64,000 bases of DNA, taken from NCBI GenBank assembly GCA_963779685.1, contig CAVZZG010000003.1, positions 62,001-126,000 of the forward strand. The letters are read 5' to 3'. Positions 17,112 to 26,309 of this stretch are shown piece after piece. The DNA is from CAVZZG01 sp963779685. GTDB lineage: Bacteria > Actinomycetota > Thermoleophilia > Gaiellales > F1-60-MAGs149. The notes beneath the pieces are model-generated. The model was given only the letters and a program-made list of their open reading frames with translations. It searched no databases and was not told the origin of the DNA. Position 1 is the first letter of the stretch; each line of letters opens with the position of its first letter. Both the position numbers and the translations under genes were made by a program.

Positions 17112-17777
17112 ATGGCCGTCGCCGCCCGATCCCGCACCCGCGGCAGTGCCCTGCGGCGGCTGCTGGCGCACGACAGGTCGTTCGGCAGCCGCTACGTGGC
17201 GGGGGCGGACGAGGCCGGCCGGGGCGCGCTGGCGGGCCCGCTGGTGGTCGCAGCCGTCCTGCTCGAACCGTTGTCCGTGACCGTCGCGGAGCGGCGGGCG
17301 CTCCGCCGCCTCGACGACTCCAAGCGCTGTACGCACGCCGCCCGCGTCGCCCTCCTGCCGGCCGTCTTCGAGACCGCCCGCCGCATATCCGTCGTGGTGG
17401 TCCCAGTGGGCGAGGTGGACGCGACCGGGATCCACCGGGCCGATCTCGCGGCCCTCGCACGGTGTCTGCGCGAGGTCGCGCCGGCCGACGACGTCACCCT
17501 GCTTGCGGACGGCTTCCGGGTGCCGCTGGAGCGGGACCACGTGGCCGTCATCGACGGCGATACCAAGAGCGCGGCGATCGCCGCCGCATCCATCGTCGCG
17601 AAGGTCACCCGCGACCGCCTCATGGAGCACCTCGCCGAGGTGCACGAGGGCTACGGATTCGAGCGTCACGTCGGGTACGGCACGCCGGAGCATCTCGCGG
17701 CGCTGCGCCGGCTCGGGCCGACGGCGCTGCACCGGCGCAGCTTCGCGCCGTGCAGCCAGCTCACGCTCGGCGTGTGA
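17112..17777 (+). CDS. rnhB: Ribonuclease HII
   Basis: Removes ribonucleotides and RNA primers from DNA. 221 residues with the metal-binding GADEAGRGALAGP (about residue 32), RLDDSK, LLADG and DTKSAAIAAASIVAKVTRD. ATG 17112 chosen; GTG 17082 would add ten non-conserved residues. Stop overlaps the yraN GTG by four bases. Confidence 0.94.
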   Translation: MAVAARSRTRGSALRRLLAHDRSFGSRYVAGADEAGRGALAGPLVVAAVLLEPLSVTVAERRALRRLDDSKRCTHAARVALLPAVFETARRISVVVVPVGEVDATGIHRADLAALARCLREVAPADDVTLLADGFRVPLERDHVAVIDGDTKSAAIAAASIVAKVTRDRLMEHLAEVHEGYGFERHVGYGTPEHLAALRRLGPTALHRRSFAPCSQLTLGV

Positions 17778-18100
17778 CGACCGCCCGGTACGGACGCGGC
17801 GGCGAGCGCTACGCGCTGGCGCTCTACCTGCTGCGAGGCTACCGCGTGCTCGGACGGCGCGTGCGCACGCCGGCGGCCGAGGTCGATCTCGTGCTCCGGC
17901 GCGGCCGCACGCTGGTGCTGGTGGAGGTCAAGCGCCGCCGGGTCGCCTCGCCGGAGACCCGCTGGATCGAGCCGGCCCAGATCGAACGGCTGCGGGCGGC
18001 GGCGCGCATCCTGCGCTCGTCGCAGCCCTGGGCCGTGCAGGTGCGGATCGACCTGGTCACGATCGAGGGGGCACGGCCCACGACCAGGCGCCTTCTGTGA
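17774..18100 (+). CDS. yraN: UPF0102 (YraN) nuclease-fold protein
   Basis: 108 residues with the PD-(D/E)xK-like core AEVDLVLRRGRTLVLVEVKRRR, after a helix carrying GERYALALYLLRGYRVL. Family function is unproven, although its position with rnhB, comM and dprA suggests a link to DNA uptake or processing. GTG start inside the rnhB stop (GTGA). Confidence 0.9.
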   Translation: MTTARYGRGGERYALALYLLRGYRVLGRRVRTPAAEVDLVLRRGRTLVLVEVKRRRVASPETRWIEPAQIERLRAAARILRSSQPWAVQVRIDLVTIEGARPTTRRLL

Positions 18101-18146
18101 CGCTGCGCGCAGCCGCTGCTACCCGGCGGGCGGCGATGCTCGGCCG

Positions 18147-19607
18147 GTGGAGCTGGCGCGCGCCTGCACGATCGCGATCGAGGGACTCGATGCCGTGCCG
18201 ATCGACGTCGAGGCGCACGTGCTCGACGATCCCACCGCCCCGTCCCGGATGACGATCGTCGGCCTTCCGGATGCGGCCGTCCGCGAGGCACGGGAAAGGG
18301 TGCGCTCCGGGATGCGCTCGGCCGAGCTGCGGTTCCCCGGCGGACAGATCGTCATCAACCTCGCGCCGGCCACGCTGAAGAAGGCCGGCGCCGGATTCGA
18401 CCTCGCCATCGCGCTGGCCATCCTCGCCGCCACCGGACAGGTGCCGTACGAGGCGCCCCGGTCGGTCGCCGCGCTGGGTGAGCTGGGGCTCGATGCATCG
18501 GTCCGTCCCGTGCGCGGCGCCATCGTCGCCGCCGAGATGGCCCGCCGGCTGGGGCTCGACGGCGTGCTGTGCGCCGCCGAGGTCGCCGGCGAGGTCGGGC
18601 TGGTGCCGGGCATCCGCGCAGTGCCGTGCCGGACGCTCCGTGACGCGGTGGCGTTCCTGCGCGACGGGGTCATCCCCGAGGCCCCGCTATCGCCCGTTCG
18701 ACCGGCTGCGCCGGCACTGCCCGACCTCGCCGACGTCCGCGGCCAGCCGACCGCCCGCCGCGCGCTCGAGATCGCGGCAGCGGGCGGCCACAACCTGCTG
18801 CTCGTCGGGCCACCAGGGGTCGGCAAGACGATGCTCGCGCGGCGACTGCCGGGCGTGCTGCCACCGCTCGGCGATCAGGAGGCGCTGGAGACCACCCGGA
18901 TCCACTCCGTCGCAGGCCTGCTCGACGCCGGCGTCGGCCTCGTGAGGAGCCGGCCGTTCCGGGCCCCGCACCACTCGGCGTCGGCTGCGGCCCTCATCGG
19001 CGGCGGACCTCGGCTCAGGCCCGGCGAGCTGCCGCTGGCCACCAACGGCGTGCTCTTCCTGGACGAGCTGCCCGAGTTCCGCCGGGATGCGCTGGAGGCG
19101 TTGCGCGGGCCGCTCGAGGACGGCGTGATCCGGATCGCCCGGGCCCACGGCGTGGCCGTCTACCCCTGCCGCACCGCCCTGATCGCCGCCATGAACCCGT
19201 GTCCGTGCGGGCCGGGCGGCGACGGCTGCCTCTGCCAGCCGGATCAGATCCGCAGCTATCGCCGCAAGATCTCGGGGCCCCTGCTCGACCGCATCGACCT
19301 ATGCGTCCAGCTCGCGCGGCCCGAGGCGGCGGTGCTCCGCACCGATCGCCCCGAGTCGTCGGCGGTCGTCGCCGGGCGCGTGCTGCAGGCCGTCGAACGA
19401 CGGCGGGCGCGGGCGGGGGAGACGCGGCTGTCCGACGACGCCGAGCAGATGCTGCGGCGGGCGATCGACCGTATGCGGCTCTCGCCGCGGGCCGTCGCGC
19501 GCTCGGTGCGGGCAGCGCGGACGATCGCCGACCTGGCCGCGGCCGGCGATGTCGGCCCCGACCACGTGGCCGAGGCGCTCTCGCTGCGGGTGGGGAGGAT
19601 CGCGTGA
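18147..19607 (+). CDS. comM: ComM/YifB-type AAA+ ATPase (Mg-chelatase-like)
   Basis: 486 residues. N-terminal ChlI-like domain (GLDAVPIDVEAHV, IVGLPDAAVREARERV), AAA+ core with Walker A LLVGPPGVGKTMLARRLPG (about residue 217) and Walker B VLFLDELPEF, a cysteine cluster NPCPCGPGGDGCLC, and the Mg_chelatase_C helical domain. ComM is a branch-migration helicase in natural transformation. GTG start 46 bases after yraN; overlaps dprA. Confidence 0.93.
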   Translation: MELARACTIAIEGLDAVPIDVEAHVLDDPTAPSRMTIVGLPDAAVREARERVRSGMRSAELRFPGGQIVINLAPATLKKAGAGFDLAIALAILAATGQVPYEAPRSVAALGELGLDASVRPVRGAIVAAEMARRLGLDGVLCAAEVAGEVGLVPGIRAVPCRTLRDAVAFLRDGVIPEAPLSPVRPAAPALPDLADVRGQPTARRALEIAAAGGHNLLLVGPPGVGKTMLARRLPGVLPPLGDQEALETTRIHSVAGLLDAGVGLVRSRPFRAPHHSASAAALIGGGPRLRPGELPLATNGVLFLDELPEFRRDALEALRGPLEDGVIRIARAHGVAVYPCRTALIAAMNPCPCGPGGDGCLCQPDQIRSYRRKISGPLLDRIDLCVQLARPEAAVLRTDRPESSAVVAGRVLQAVERRRARAGETRLSDDAEQMLRRAIDRMRLSPRAVARSVRAARTIADLAAAGDVGPDHVAEALSLRVGRIA

Positions 19608-20464
19608 TCGCGCGCGGCGCCCTCCACTACCCGGCGGCCCTGGCGGAACTCGCCGATCCCCCGGCGGAGTTGTACCTGCGCCCGCCCGCCGGCCCGGCGA
19701 CGCTGGCAGCGTTGCTGCGCCCGCCGGTCGTCGCCATCGTCGGCGGCAGGAGGGCATCCGAGATCGGCATGGCCTTCACGCGCCGGCTGGCCCGCGAGCT
19801 CGCCGCGGCGGGCGTGGGCATCGTCTCGGGGCTCGCCAGGGGCATCGACGGCGCGGCACACCTCGGAGCGCTCGACGCCGGCGGGCGCACCGTGGCCGTG
19901 CTCGGCTGTGGCATCGACCGCGACTATCCGCGATCGAACGCCGGTCTCGCCGCCCGGATCGCAGCCCTGGGGGCGATCATCTCCGAGTATCCGCCCGGCA
20001 CCGAACCGGCGCCGTGGCGGTTCCCGGCCCGGAACCGGCTGGTCGCGGCCCTGGGACAGGCCGTCGTGGTCGTCGAGGCGTCCCGGCGCAGCGGCGCGCT
20101 GATCACCGCTGCCTGCGCGCTCGACCTCGGCCGGGAAGTGCTCGCCGTGCCGGCCTCGCCCTGGGTGGACGCGGCGGCCGGCGGCAACGGCCTCTTGCGC
20201 GACGGTGCCACACCGGTCACCGGTGCCGGCGACGTGCTCGTTGCGCTCGGCCTCGACCCGGCCCTCGCCGGCGCCGCCGACGACCCTGACCTGCGCCAGG
20301 ACGCCCGGCGCCTGCTCGACGCCATCCGACGGTGCCCGGCGGGCCCCGACGCCCTCGCGGCGCGACTCGGGCTGACGGCCGCGACGCTCGCGGGCCTCGT
20401 CTCCGAGCTGGAGCTCGCGGGGGTCGTGACCCGCGAGGCCGACGGGTCGCTCTCCGCCTCCTGA
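19604..20464 (+). CDS. dprA: DNA-processing protein DprA
   Basis: 286-residue RecA loader for incoming single-stranded DNA. Rossmann-like core: VAIVGGRRASEIG, GIVSGLARGIDGAAHLGAL, AVLGCGIDRDYPRSN, SEYPPG, FPARNRLVAALGQAVVVVEA and GALITAACALDLGREV. The usual N-terminal SAM-like domain is reduced to about 45 residues, and a C-terminal winged helix (LAARLGLTAATLAGLVSELELAGVV) is kept. GTG start overlaps the comM stop. This ends the conserved housekeeping run. Confidence 0.94.
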   Translation: MIARGALHYPAALAELADPPAELYLRPPAGPATLAALLRPPVVAIVGGRRASEIGMAFTRRLARELAAAGVGIVSGLARGIDGAAHLGALDAGGRTVAVLGCGIDRDYPRSNAGLAARIAALGAIISEYPPGTEPAPWRFPARNRLVAALGQAVVVVEASRRSGALITAACALDLGREVLAVPASPWVDAAAGGNGLLRDGATPVTGAGDVLVALGLDPALAGAADDPDLRQDARRLLDAIRRCPAGPDALAARLGLTAATLAGLVSELELAGVVTREADGSLSAS

Positions 20465-20521
20465 GAGATCGTCCGGTGTGCTACGAATCCTGCAACGATC
20501 GACGAGAGGATCCGGCGAGCC

Positions 20522-21130
<609 letters not shown>

Positions 21131-21153
21131 TCCCCGGCGCCCCCTGCCCGGGG

Positions 21154-21159
21154 TAGAAT
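21154..21159 (+). promoter_or_regulatory. -10 element of the tRNA-Trp promoter
   Basis: TAGAAT ends ten bases before the first base of tRNA-Trp, an ordinary -10 spacing. No clear -35 is seen. It overlaps the 3' arm of a GC hairpin (CCCCGG 21132-21137 with CCGGGG 21148-21153) that may end the sodA transcript. Confidence 0.5.
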
Positions 21160-21169
21160 GGGCAGGCCG

Positions 21170-21242
21170 AGGGGCGTAGCTCAGCTGGTAGAGCATCGGT
21201 CTCCAAAACCGAGGGTCGCAGGTTCGAGCCCTGTCGCCCCTG
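21170..21242 (+). tRNA. tRNA-Trp (anticodon CCA)
   Basis: Folds as a full cloverleaf: acceptor AGGGGCG/CGCCCCT, D arm GCTC...GAGC, anticodon arm TCGGT-CTCCAAA-ACCGA with CCA anticodon, T arm GCAGG-TTCGAGC-CCTGT, discriminator G. CCA tail is not encoded. In many bacteria tRNA-Trp lies before secE-nusG; here it does not. Confidence 0.95.
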
Positions 21243-21246
21243 CTCC

Positions 21247-21302
21247 GTGGAACAAGGGAATCCCCCGCATTCATCAGGAATCCGGGGGGTTCCCTTTTCC
21301 AC
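21247..21302 (+). terminator. Rho-independent terminator after tRNA-Trp
   Basis: A long interrupted stem: GTGGAA (21247-21252) pairs with TTCCAC (21297-21302), and inside it AAGGGAA and CCCCC pair with GGGGG and TTCCCTT. Four T residues lie in the descending arm. It starts five bases after the tRNA. Confidence 0.65.
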
Positions 21303-21377
21303 AGGCGGCGACGCCTATCGAGCTCCGCCTGGCCGTCGTACTCCACCACGGAACCGTTCCAGAACGGACGATTCGGT

Positions 21378-21782
21378 CTACGTCGCGTCCATGACGTATG
21401 CGAACAGCGCGAGCCCGACACCACCGCCGAGAATGATGGCCATCGGGACGCCCATCGGTCGATCGAGCCCGGGGATCGGGGTGTCGCCGACCCTTCCGCG
21501 GAGGAAGACGATGATCGCCACCACGAACCACGATATGCCCCACACGACGATGCCCCCTGTGCTCACACCGAGACGTCTGGCGATGAGCGCCGTCTCGATA
21601 GCACCGAGGAGACAGGCTCCGGCCCACCGCAACCGCACGTAATCAGGTGCGACTGGCCCGGCGTCGACCCCGGCCGCCGGCGGGGGGAACCAGGCTCGAA
21701 TCACCCGACGGTTCGTGCCGCGGAGCTCCTCGTTGACCGCGACGACCAGGAGGACGATCACCACGCCGGCGATGTAGTTCAC
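21378..21782 (-). CDS. Hypothetical four-helix membrane protein
   Basis: 134 residues not recognised. Four hydrophobic segments can be seen: about 3-17, 48-68, 76-94 and 112-131, with a Pro-rich loop (WFPPPAAG) and a positively charged RGTNRRVIR after helix 1, so the N-terminus is probably outside. No partner motif. Stands alone between the tRNA-Trp terminator and a divergent small membrane protein; base composition is slightly less GC-rich than the housekeeping block. Confidence 0.55.
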   Translation of the reverse strand: MNYIAGVVIVLLVVAVNEELRGTNRRVIRAWFPPPAAGVDAGPVAPDYVRLRWAGACLLGAIETALIARRLGVSTGGIVVWGISWFVVAIIVFLRGRVGDTPIPGLDRPMGVPMAIILGGGVGLALFAYVMDAT

Positions 21783-21977
21783 GACCCCACCGTCACGGAC
21801 GCATCGATGTCCACGAGCACCACTGCCACGATCCTAGCCGCGCCGAATCACGAACGCGAGCACGTCGCGCCGGGCCTACCGCCGAGCCGGGAACGCGGAT
21901 ACGGGCGCGCATCGCTTTGCGCTACGGCATGAAGCGGCGCCAGACCGGCTTGGAGAAGTCGAGGTAGCATTGCCGGG

Positions 21978-22322
21978 ATGACCAGTCGCACGGCGTGGCG
22001 TTGGTACGCCGTCGGCGCGTGCGTCGTCGGGCTCGCGCTGATCGCGACGGTCGTGGTCATCGACCCGTTCGCGTGGCGCGGCGACATTTGGTGCGGAAAC
22101 CAGCCGTACACCTCGCTCGGCTCCTTCTTCGTCGTGGGAGCCGGGCTCCTCGCTGGAACCGGGGTGTTCCTCCCACCGGTCTGGCTGCCGACCGGGTCAA
22201 GCCGGCGTATGGCCGGCCTGTACTTCCTCAGGTTCGGGGTCGCCCTGGCCGGTGCGTTGTTCGCGGCCGAGGCCGTCTGGAGCTACATGCTGGACGTCAC
22301 ACCCCAGGCTGGGTGCCTCTGA
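21978..22322 (+). CDS. Hypothetical three-helix membrane protein
   Basis: 114 residues, not recognised. Hydrophobic segments at about 9-28, 46-65 and 81-101; one Cys in IWCGNQPY after helix 1 and a second near the C-terminus (QAGCL), which could pair outside the membrane. ATG start. It ends 80 bases before the stop of the convergent LuxR gene. No function can be assigned. Confidence 0.5.
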   Translation: MTSRTAWRWYAVGACVVGLALIATVVVIDPFAWRGDIWCGNQPYTSLGSFFVVGAGLLAGTGVFLPPVWLPTGSSRRMAGLYFLRFGVALAGALFAAEAVWSYMLDVTPQAGCL

Positions 22323-22402
22323 CCCAGGCGTGCCGGTGGGCAACGTGACCCCGGCTGGCAGTCGCAAGGATTGCGGCCGCGGAGCGCGGCGCGGCCGGCC
22401 GG

Positions 22403-25144
22403 TCAATCCTGAGGCAGACCACGCGGCCCCATCGCATCCGCGAGTTCGGCCCGCGAGCCGATGGCGAGCTTCTGATAGACGTGGCGCAGGTGGTACTCGA
22501 CGGTCTTCGGGCTGAGGAAGAGGATGGCGGCCGTCTCGCGCGTCGTCCGGCCCGATGCGAGCACCGTCGCGACCGTGTACTCCTGCGCCGTCAGCTCGTC
22601 GAACCGCTCGTCAGCGCGCGGCAGGGCCGTCTCGCCTGCCGCTGCCAGCTCGGCCGCCGCGCGCGCGGCCCAGCGAGCTGCGCCGAGGCGGTCGAACGCC
22701 GCGAAGGCCGCGCGTAGCTGCTCGCGCGCGGCGCTGCGACGGCGCGCGCGGCGCAGCCGCTCGCCGTAGAGGAGCCGTGTGCGGGCTAGCTCGAAGGCGT
22801 CGGGCGTGCGTGCGTGCAGCTCGATTGCCGTGCGGAATCGCTCGTCGATGTCGGCGTCGACGGCGAGCAGGCCCTCCGCCCGGCGCAGCCGGGCGATCGC
22901 CCATGGCTGGCCCTTGGCGAGCGCCGCCGTGGCATAGACGCCGAGGCACGCCGCCGCCTCGCCCGACCTGCCGCTCGCGACCAGGACCTCGACCAGCTCT
23001 GGCTCCGGGGCGAGGTCCGGGTCGCCGACGCCGAGGTCATCGATCAGCTCCCGCCGTGCTCGCAGCGCCGCCACCGATGCTGGCAGATCGCCGCGGCCGG
23101 CCTCCAGGTCGGCGAGGGCTGCGAGCCGCCAGATCTCGTAGGTGCGGCAGCCGACCTCCACGCACCGGCCGCGCAGGTGATCGATCCGCCGCATCGCCGT
23201 CTCGTGGTCGCCCAGGCGGGCTTCGAGCCAGGCCAGGCCGGCGAGGGCTGTCGCGGCGTCCAGCGCCGCGCCGATCTGTTCGGCGAGGGCGATCGCTTCC
23301 TCGTAGAGCGCGACGGCGATGCGCCACCGGGCACCCGCGGCCGCCTCCCGCGCGAGATCGCGCAGCAGCTCCACGAGCAACCCAGTCGAGATCTCCCTCC
23401 GCGTCAGGGTCTGCGCCGCGCTGAAGAGGCGGGCGCCGGCGCCCGCCTCTCGCAGGAACAACGCCCCGGCCGTTGCCCACCGAAGCGACCGGGGGTTGTC
23501 GAGCACCTCAGGGACGCGGTCGAGCTCGGCGAGCGCCTCGCTCAGGCGACGCGGCCCCTCCCGGTCGGCCTCACCGGCGAAGATCAGCGCCATTCCGAGC
23601 AGCATCGAGGCCTCACGACGCTCCTCCGCAGGCGCTACCTCGAGCATCCGCCGTGCCATCACGACCATCCTCCGCGCGTCGCCGGCCACGAAGCACGTCC
23701 AGATGCCGGTGGCGCGCGCGTGCGCGGCGGCGCTCGGCTCGAAGGCGTCCAACCCCGCGGCCGCGCCGTCGAGGAGGTCGATCGCCGCGTCGAGCGGACC
23801 CGTTCGGGCGGCGATCAGACCAGCGAGCGCGCGCAGCTGCACCTCCTCGATCGGATCCCCGACGATGCCTCGCGCCTCATCGACCAGCCCGGCGGCCTCG
23901 GCGAGGTCGCCTGCCTCGGCGGCTGCGGCCGCGGCGGCGTGCAGCCGGCGCGACCGCCGCGGCGGCTCGTCCGTGAGCCGTGCCGCGCGGCTCGACGCTC
24001 GCGCGGCGGCGGCGTGCGCACCCCGTGCGGTCGCCCGCCCGGCAGCCGCGTCGAGCGCGGCCGCCGCGACCTCGTCGCTGCCGGTCGCTGCGCTGGCGAG
24101 ATGCCAGGCCCTGCTGTCCACCCGGTCGCGTCCGAGCACCTGCGCGAGTGCCCGGTGTGCAGCTCGCCGTTCCGCCGGAGCGGCGGAGTGGTAGCACGCC
24201 GCCTGCGCAAGCGGGTGGTAGAAGCGCAGCGCGCCGTCGGCGAGGGCTACGAGGCCACTGGCCTCAGCCTCCTCGAGCCCCGCCTGTGCATCGGTGCCGA
24301 TCACGGCGCACGCCGCCTCGATCTCCGTAAACGCCGCCCGGCCATCGGCGGCGGCGAGCAGCACGACGCGACGGGCGTCGGCCGAGAGGGGTCGGGCGCG
24401 GCGGAGGAACGCCTCGGTGATCCGATCGGACACCGCCACCAGCGACGAGTGTTCGCCCTCGCGGAGAGCGACGGGGTCGATCTCCGTCAGCCCGAGCGGG
24501 TTGCCCGTCGTGATCGCCAGGGCACGCTCGATCGCCGATGGCGAGGCCGGCCTGCCCGTGCGGGCGCTCAGCAGGACACCGGCCGCGTCGGCGTCGAGTC
24601 CCCGGAGCACGAGGAGCGGCAGGTCGGCTGCATCGTCGCCCGCCCCCTCGCGATCGCCCATCGCGAGCAGCACGGCCACGTGATCGGCACCGAGGCGGCG
24701 AGTGGCGAACAGCAGTGCCTCCGCGGAGGACCGGTCGAGCCAGTGGGCGTCGTCCACCGTGACGAGCAGGGGCTGCTCCTCGGCGAGCGAGGCCAGCAGG
24801 CCGAGCGTTGCCGCACCGACTGCGAAGCGGTCGCCCGGCGCCGGCGGGCCGAGGGCGAGGGCCCCGCGCAGGGTCGAGGCGAGCCGGTCGGGGAGGTTAT
24901 CGATCGACGGCAAGACCGGCCGCAGGAGCTCGAGTAGCCCGCCGAACGGCACGGCCGCCTCGGACTCGACGCCGCGCGTCGCCAGCAGCTGCATGCCGGT
25001 CGCCCGGGCACGCACCGCCTCGATCAGCGCGGTCTTGCCGACCCCTGGCTCTCCACGGATCACCAGCACACCGGCACTGCCGCTCCGCGCCGCGGCGAGC
25101 ATGCGCTCCACGCGCTCCAGCTCCGGATCCCGGCCGACGAGCAC
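22403..25144 (-). CDS. Large LuxR-family ATPase regulator (LAL/STAND type)
   Basis: 913 residues. N-terminal STAND/AAA ATPase: VGRDPELERVE, Walker A GEPGVGKTALIEAV about residues 31-44, Walker B LLVTVDDAHWLD. A long alpha-helical, Ala/Arg-rich TPR-like middle (about 330-830) and a C-terminal LuxR helix-turn-helix (LTAQEYTVATVLASGRTTRETAAILFLSP... in blocks, about 850-905). Such regulators sense a ligand through the middle repeats and activate nearby operons. GTG start; divergent, 97 bases, from the methyltransferase/fusion operon, which is its likely target (inference). Confidence 0.88.
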   Translation of the reverse strand: MLVGRDPELERVERMLAAARSGSAGVLVIRGEPGVGKTALIEAVRARATGMQLLATRGVESEAAVPFGGLLELLRPVLPSIDNLPDRLASTLRGALALGPPAPGDRFAVGAATLGLLASLAEEQPLLVTVDDAHWLDRSSAEALLFATRRLGADHVAVLLAMGDREGAGDDAADLPLLVLRGLDADAAGVLLSARTGRPASPSAIERALAITTGNPLGLTEIDPVALREGEHSSLVAVSDRITEAFLRRARPLSADARRVVLLAAADGRAAFTEIEAACAVIGTDAQAGLEEAEASGLVALADGALRFYHPLAQAACYHSAAPAERRAAHRALAQVLGRDRVDSRAWHLASAATGSDEVAAAALDAAAGRATARGAHAAAARASSRAARLTDEPPRRSRRLHAAAAAAAEAGDLAEAAGLVDEARGIVGDPIEEVQLRALAGLIAARTGPLDAAIDLLDGAAAGLDAFEPSAAAHARATGIWTCFVAGDARRMVVMARRMLEVAPAEERREASMLLGMALIFAGEADREGPRRLSEALAELDRVPEVLDNPRSLRWATAGALFLREAGAGARLFSAAQTLTRREISTGLLVELLRDLAREAAAGARWRIAVALYEEAIALAEQIGAALDAATALAGLAWLEARLGDHETAMRRIDHLRGRCVEVGCRTYEIWRLAALADLEAGRGDLPASVAALRARRELIDDLGVGDPDLAPEPELVEVLVASGRSGEAAACLGVYATAALAKGQPWAIARLRRAEGLLAVDADIDERFRTAIELHARTPDAFELARTRLLYGERLRRARRRSAAREQLRAAFAAFDRLGAARWAARAAAELAAAGETALPRADERFDELTAQEYTVATVLASGRTTRETAAILFLSPKTVEYHLRHVYQKLAIGSRAELADAMGPRGLPQD

Positions 25145-25241
25145 CGCACGATTCTACGCCGCCGCCATGACCAGGGGTGGGCCCCTGATGCGGAGGTCGA
25201 TGGCGCGGCGTAGCGTCACCGCCAACGCGAAAGGAGCGGGA

Positions 25242-26309
25242 ATGGCAGCGAACGTGATCGACGAGGAACGGCTCGGAGCGTTCATGAACCAGGCGGTGAC
25301 CGAGCTCGGCGCAACGCTCGGTGCGGCACTCGTGGTGATCGGCGACCAGCTCGGCCTCTACCGGGCCATGGCCGACGGCAGTCCGCTGCTCCCGGCGGAG
25401 CTCGCCGACCGGACGGGCACCACGGAGCGCTACGTCCGCGAGTGGCTCTGCGCCCAGGCGGCAGGCGGTTACATCGAATACGACGCCGCGACACGCCGCT
25501 TCCGCCTGCCGCCCGAGCAGGCGCTGGCGCTCGCCGACGAGACCAGCCCGTTCTTCCTCTGCGGGGCGTTCCAGGGCATGACGAGCCTCGTGCGCGACGA
25601 GCCGAAGATCCGCGCGGCCTTCCAGAGCGGCTCCGGTGTAGGGTGGCACGAGCACCACCACGACCTCTTCGAGGGCACCGAGCGCTTCTTCCGCACTGGC
25701 TACAACGCACACCTGATCCACGACTGGATCCCGGCACTCGACGGCGTCGAGGAGCGCCTCCGCACCGGCGCGAGCGTTGCCGACATCGGCTGCGGGCTGG
25801 GCGCGTCGACGATCCTGATGGCGCGCGCCTACCCGGAGTCGACCTTCGTCGGCTTCGACTACCACGACGAGTCGATCCGGCTCGCGACCGAGCGCGCATC
25901 GGCGGCGGGCGTGGGCGACCGCGTCCGCTTCGAGGTCGCCTCAGCGAAGCAGTTCCACGGGCGGGACTACGATCTCGTCGCAATGTTCGACTGCCTGCAC
26001 GACATGGGTGATCCCGTCGGCGCGGCGCGCCACGTGCGCCAGGCCCTGCGGCCCGACGGCACGTGGCTGGTGGTCGAGCCCTTCGCCGGCGACGCCGTCG
26101 AGGAGAACCTCAACCCCGTCGGGCGTGTCTACTACGGCGCCTCGACGCTCGTCTGCACGCCAGCCTCGCTCTCGCAGGAGGTCGGTCTCGGCCTCGGCGC
26201 CCAGGCCGGCGAGGCGCGGCTGCGCGACGTCGTCACGGCCGGCGGCTTCACCCGCTTCCGCCGGGCGACCGAGACGCCCTTCAACCTCGTGCTGGAAGCG
26301 CGGCCATGA
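25242..26309 (+). CDS. Class I SAM-dependent methyltransferase with N-terminal winged helix
   Basis: 355 residues. An N-terminal winged-helix region (about 20-100: ELGATLGAALVVIGDQLGLY, ELADRTGTTERYVREWL) like that in O-methyltransferases and Rv2258c-type proteins, then the SAM fold with motif I VADIGCGLGAST (179-190), motif II FVGFDYHDES and FDCLHDMGD (motif IV). AAGGAG lies five bases before the ATG. It overlaps the following gene as ATGA, so the two are co-translated. Substrate unknown; small hydroxylated molecules or lipids are plausible. Confidence 0.85.
   Translation: MAANVIDEERLGAFMNQAVTELGATLGAALVVIGDQLGLYRAMADGSPLLPAELADRTGTTERYVREWLCAQAAGGYIEYDAATRRFRLPPEQALALADETSPFFLCGAFQGMTSLVRDEPKIRAAFQSGSGVGWHEHHHDLFEGTERFFRTGYNAHLIHDWIPALDGVEERLRTGASVADIGCGLGASTILMARAYPESTFVGFDYHDESIRLATERASAAGVGDRVRFEVASAKQFHGRDYDLVAMFDCLHDMGDPVGAARHVRQALRPDGTWLVVEPFAGDAVEENLNPVGRVYYGASTLVCTPASLSQEVGLGLGAQAGEARLRDVVTAGGFTRFRRATETPFNLVLEARP

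Noticed and set aside
21247..21302. Possible att site or mobile-element end beside tRNA-Trp
   Set aside because: The inverted repeat has a T-tract and fits a terminator; no integrase or second tRNA fragment is seen. The recombinase at 30570 looks like a housekeeping Xer.
24702..25241. Longer N-terminus for the methyltransferase
   Set aside because: The extra residues are Ser/Arg-rich, overlap the LuxR gene antisense, and AAGGAG sits directly before ATG 25242.
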